The notes beneath the pieces are model-generated. The model was not told where the DNA came from and did not search any database. It worked only from the letters and a program-made list of their open reading frames with translations. Position numbers and translations under genes: made by a program. Positions 61,731-64,000 of a stretch of 64,000 bases of DNA are shown here, one piece after another (position 1 is the first letter of the stretch; the number at the start of each line of letters is the position of its first letter). Source of the DNA: Terrimesophilobacter bigeumensis (lineage in GTDB: Bacteria > Actinomycetota > Actinomycetes > Actinomycetales > Microbacteriaceae); assembly GCF_039537265.1 (NCBI RefSeq), contig NZ_BAABAE010000003.1, positions 992,001-1,056,000 of the forward strand. The letters are read 5' to 3'.

Positions 61731-62984
61731 CTACAGACGGATGCCGAGGAGCGCGTCGATGGCGGCGATCGTGCCGGTGCTCGGTGTGCTGCCGGACGCG
61801 ATCTTCGAGTCGATCAGCGCGAGGGCGCCGGGAGTGTCGAGGTCGTCGGAGAGCCTGTCGCGCAGGAGCTCGAGCACGCGGTCGTCGGCGCCGGTGGCCG
61901 ACGTGGCCCAGGAGACCCAGCGAGACAACCGCTCGACTCCGGCGGTGAGGTCGCCGTCCGTCCACTCCCAGTCCGCGCGGTAGTGGTGCGCGAGCAGCGT
62001 CAGGCGGATGGCCCGCGGGTCGACGCCGTCGGCGACGAGCCGGGAGACGAACTCGAGGTTCCCCTTCGACTTGCTCATCTTCTCGCCGTCGAGCGCGACC
62101 ATGCCGGCGTGCGAGTAGGAGTGCGACCAGTCGCGGCCGGTGAGCGCCGCAGAATGCGCTGCGCTCAGCTCGTGGTGCGGGAAGACGAGGTCGGAGCCGC
62201 CGCCGTTGAGCGCGATCGGCGAGTCGAGGTGCTGCGCGCCGATGACAGAGCATTCCACGTGCCAGCCGGGCCGGCCCCGGCCGACCGGTGAATCCCAGGC
62301 CGGCTCCCCGGAGCGTTCCGCGCGCCAGAGGAGCGGATCGAGCGGGTCGCGCTTGCCCGGGCGCCCTGGGTCTCCCCCGCGCTCGGCTGAGAGCACGAGC
62401 ATCGTGGCGCGGTCGAGGCCGCTCTCCTGGCCGAGGTGCCAGGGGGTGAGGTCCTCGGCGGCGGCCAGGTCGAAGTAGAGGTCGGGTGCGGCATCCGGAG
62501 CACCGCCTGAGTCGTCGCCGGTGGCCTCCACCCAGTAGGCGAAGCCCTCGTCGAGCAACCGCTGGCAGGCCGCAGCGATCGCGGCGATCGACTCGACGAC
62601 GCCGACGTAGTGTTCGGGCGGGATGATGCGCAGGGCCTCCATGTCGCTGCGGTACAACTCGATCTGCGATTCCGCCAGGTCACGCCAGTCGGTGCCGGTG
62701 GCCTTCGCCCGTTCGAGGAGTGGATCGTCGACATCCGTCACGTTCTGCACGTAGTCGACCCGGTGCCCGGCGTCGCGCAGCACCCGGTTCAGGGTGTCGT
62801 AGGCGAGGTAGGTCGCGGCGTGTCCGAGATGGGTGGCGTCATACGGCGTGATGCCGCAGACGTACAACTGCGCGACCTCGTCGACGACAACCGGCCGCAC
62901 CTCGCCGCTCGGGGTGTCGAAGACGTGCGGATGCCCGCCGCGGCCGGGCAGGCGCGGCACCTCCGGTGCATTCCACGACCTCAC
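61731..62984 (-). CDS. mshC: Mycothiol synthesis cysteine ligase MshC
   Basis: Joins cysteine to glucosaminyl-inositol in mycothiol synthesis; a paralogue of cysteinyl-tRNA synthetase. 417 residues. Zinc/cysteine site LYVCGITPYDATHLGHAATY, second zinc Cys in GWHVECSVIG, HHELSAAH, and the KMSKSKGN loop. It lacks the long anticodon-binding C-terminus of CysS, separating it from that enzyme. GTG overlaps the uppP stop by 4 bases. Confidence 0.94.
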   Translation of the reverse strand: MRSWNAPEVPRLPGRGGHPHVFDTPSGEVRPVVVDEVAQLYVCGITPYDATHLGHAATYLAYDTLNRVLRDAGHRVDYVQNVTDVDDPLLERAKATGTDWRDLAESQIELYRSDMEALRIIPPEHYVGVVESIAAIAAACQRLLDEGFAYWVEATGDDSGGAPDAAPDLYFDLAAAEDLTPWHLGQESGLDRATMLVLSAERGGDPGRPGKRDPLDPLLWRAERSGEPAWDSPVGRGRPGWHVECSVIGAQHLDSPIALNGGGSDLVFPHHELSAAHSAALTGRDWSHSYSHAGMVALDGEKMSKSKGNLEFVSRLVADGVDPRAIRLTLLAHHYRADWEWTDGDLTAGVERLSRWVSWATSATGADDRVLELLRDRLSDDLDTPGALALIDSKIASGSTPSTGTIAAIDALLGIRL

Positions 62985-63835
62985 GGCAGCAAGACGCCGG
63001 TGGACAGGAGCGCGACGAGGGTTCCGCCGAGCAGGATGCGGTAGATCACGAAGGGCAGGAACGAGCGCTTGGAGATGTAGCTCATGAAGAACGCGATGAC
63101 GGCGAACCCGACGACGAACGCCACGAGGGTCGCGGCCGCGATCTCCCAGCCGGTGAAGATGTCCGGGACGCATCCGGCTGCCGCGTCGAGGCACGGGTCC
63201 TTGACCGTCTTGTAGAGCTGGAACAGCCCGCTGCCAAACACCGCAGGGATCGCGAGCAGGAACGAGTAACGCGCTGCGGCCCGTCGTTCGTAGCCGAGGA
63301 AGAGCCCCGCCGTGATCGTGCCGCCCGAGCGGGAGACCCCCGGGATGAGGGCGAGGGCCTGGGCGAGCCCGTAGACGATCGCGTGCGGCCAGGTGAGCTG
63401 TTTGAGACGCAGCTCCTTGCGGCCGACCCAGTCGGCGATGCCGAGCAGGATGCCGAACCCGATGAGTGTGAAAGCGACGATCCAGAGCGAGCGGAGGTTC
63501 GTCTCGATCTGGTCCTGGAAGACGATGCCGAGGACCACGATCGGGATGCTGCCGAGGATGATGAACCAGCCGATCCTGGCATCCGGATCGTTGCGCGGAA
63601 TGCGGCCGAAGAGCGAGCGGAACCAGCGCCCGATGATGCGGGTGATGTCGTGCCAGAAGTACACGACGACGGCGGTCTCCGTGCCGAGCTGGGTGATGGC
63701 GGTGAAGGCTGCGCCGGGGTCTGCGCCGCTGCCCAGGAACTCCCCCACGATGCGCAGGTGGGCGCTCGAGGAGATGGGAAGGAACTCGGTGAGACCCTGT
63801 ACCAGGCCGAGAATGAGCGCCTCGATCAGACCCAC
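62981..63835 (-). CDS. uppP: Undecaprenyl-diphosphatase UppP/BacA
   Basis: Membrane phosphatase of 284 residues that recycles the wall lipid carrier used by mraY and murG. The two catalytic blocks GLTEFLPISSSAHL and GVSRSGGTITAGL are intact, amid about eight helices. GTG start (GTGGGTCTG). Operon with mshC, as in mycobacteria. Confidence 0.95.
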   Translation of the reverse strand: MGLIEALILGLVQGLTEFLPISSSAHLRIVGEFLGSGADPGAAFTAITQLGTETAVVVYFWHDITRIIGRWFRSLFGRIPRNDPDARIGWFIILGSIPIVVLGIVFQDQIETNLRSLWIVAFTLIGFGILLGIADWVGRKELRLKQLTWPHAIVYGLAQALALIPGVSRSGGTITAGLFLGYERRAAARYSFLLAIPAVFGSGLFQLYKTVKDPCLDAAAGCVPDIFTGWEIAAATLVAFVVGFAVIAFFMSYISKRSFLPFVIYRILLGGTLVALLSTGVLLP

Positions 63836-63875
63836 GTGCCGGCTTTCTGTTGGAGTTCTGGAGCTCGTTGCGGAG

Positions 63876-64000
63876 CTAGTAGTTCAGGAGCAGGTCGGTG
63901 AGGACCCGCCTGCCAAAGACTAATGCGTCGAGCGGCACCCGTTCGTCAACGCCGTGGAACATGGCGGGAAAGTCGAGCTCGGCTGGCAGTTTCAGCGGGG
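63876..64000 (-). CDS. C-terminal end of an M20-family peptidase (cut by window edge)
   Basis: Only the last 41 residues are present. The tail FPAMFHGVDERVPLDALVFG followed by RRVLTDLLLNY matches the C-terminus of M20 carboxypeptidases/dipeptidases, where the His in FHGVDE binds zinc. Stop TAG at 63878-63876; the rest lies beyond the window. Confidence 0.65.
   Translation of the reverse strand, partial: PLKLPAELDFPAMFHGVDERVPLDALVFGRRVLTDLLLNY

Overview
The window is high-GC actinobacterial chromosome, most likely family Microbacteriaceae. Supporting points are an intact actinobacterial dcw cluster, RbpA, PafBC, mycothiol ligase MshC, an aa3/bcc respiratory chain with actinobacterial subunit IV, abundant GTG starts, and a MurE whose substrate motif departs from the diaminopimelate type. 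I see no rRNA, tRNA, CRISPR array, insertion sequence or prophage. No gene-free gap exceeds about 200 bases, so this is ordinary core chromosome.

Region 1 (15-15500, all +) is the cell-wall and division cluster murE-murF-mraY-murD-ftsW-murG-murC-ftsQ-ftsZ-yggS-sepF-yggT-divIVA-lspA-rluD. It covers lipid II synthesis, divisome assembly and polar growth, and most junctions overlap by 1-4 bases. yggT and lspA have no usable ATG, GTG or TTG for their conserved N-termini. Region 2 (15586-24464) holds dnaE, hisD, nrdR, pyrD, a DUF3043 membrane protein (minus strand), an M20 dipeptidase and an A-type Fe-S carrier. Region 3 (24500-32400) is aerobic respiration: ctaC-ctaD-ctaF on + and ctaE-qcrC-qcrA-qcrB on -, meeting at a strong hairpin.

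Region 4 (32400-47660) is the accessory part: trpD, an AlkX/YcaQ-like glycosylase, acetyltransferases, an FMN 2-hydroxyacid oxidase, an AhpD-like pair, a UvrA-like ABC protein, an iron ABC transporter behind a near-consensus IdeR/DtxR box, a peptidase-AraC-glyoxalase group and an atypical SDR. Region 5 (47722-55038) holds NfeD-SPFH, a glycerophosphodiesterase, rbpA, ppm1, lnt and a HelY-type helicase. Region 6 (55035-64000, mostly -) is uppP-mshC / HAD-trmI-FKBP-pafB-pafC-tatA-tatC-helY with a divergent PAC2 gene. In mycobacteria the Pup-proteasome genes lie between trmI and pafB; here a single FKBP lipoprotein gene occupies that place.

Across the window, at least 14 genes have a TANNNT -10-like hexamer ending only 6-11 bases before the start codon and no ribosome binding site. 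This suggests many leaderless mRNAs. Functions are assigned by reading motifs and family resemblance; no database search was run.
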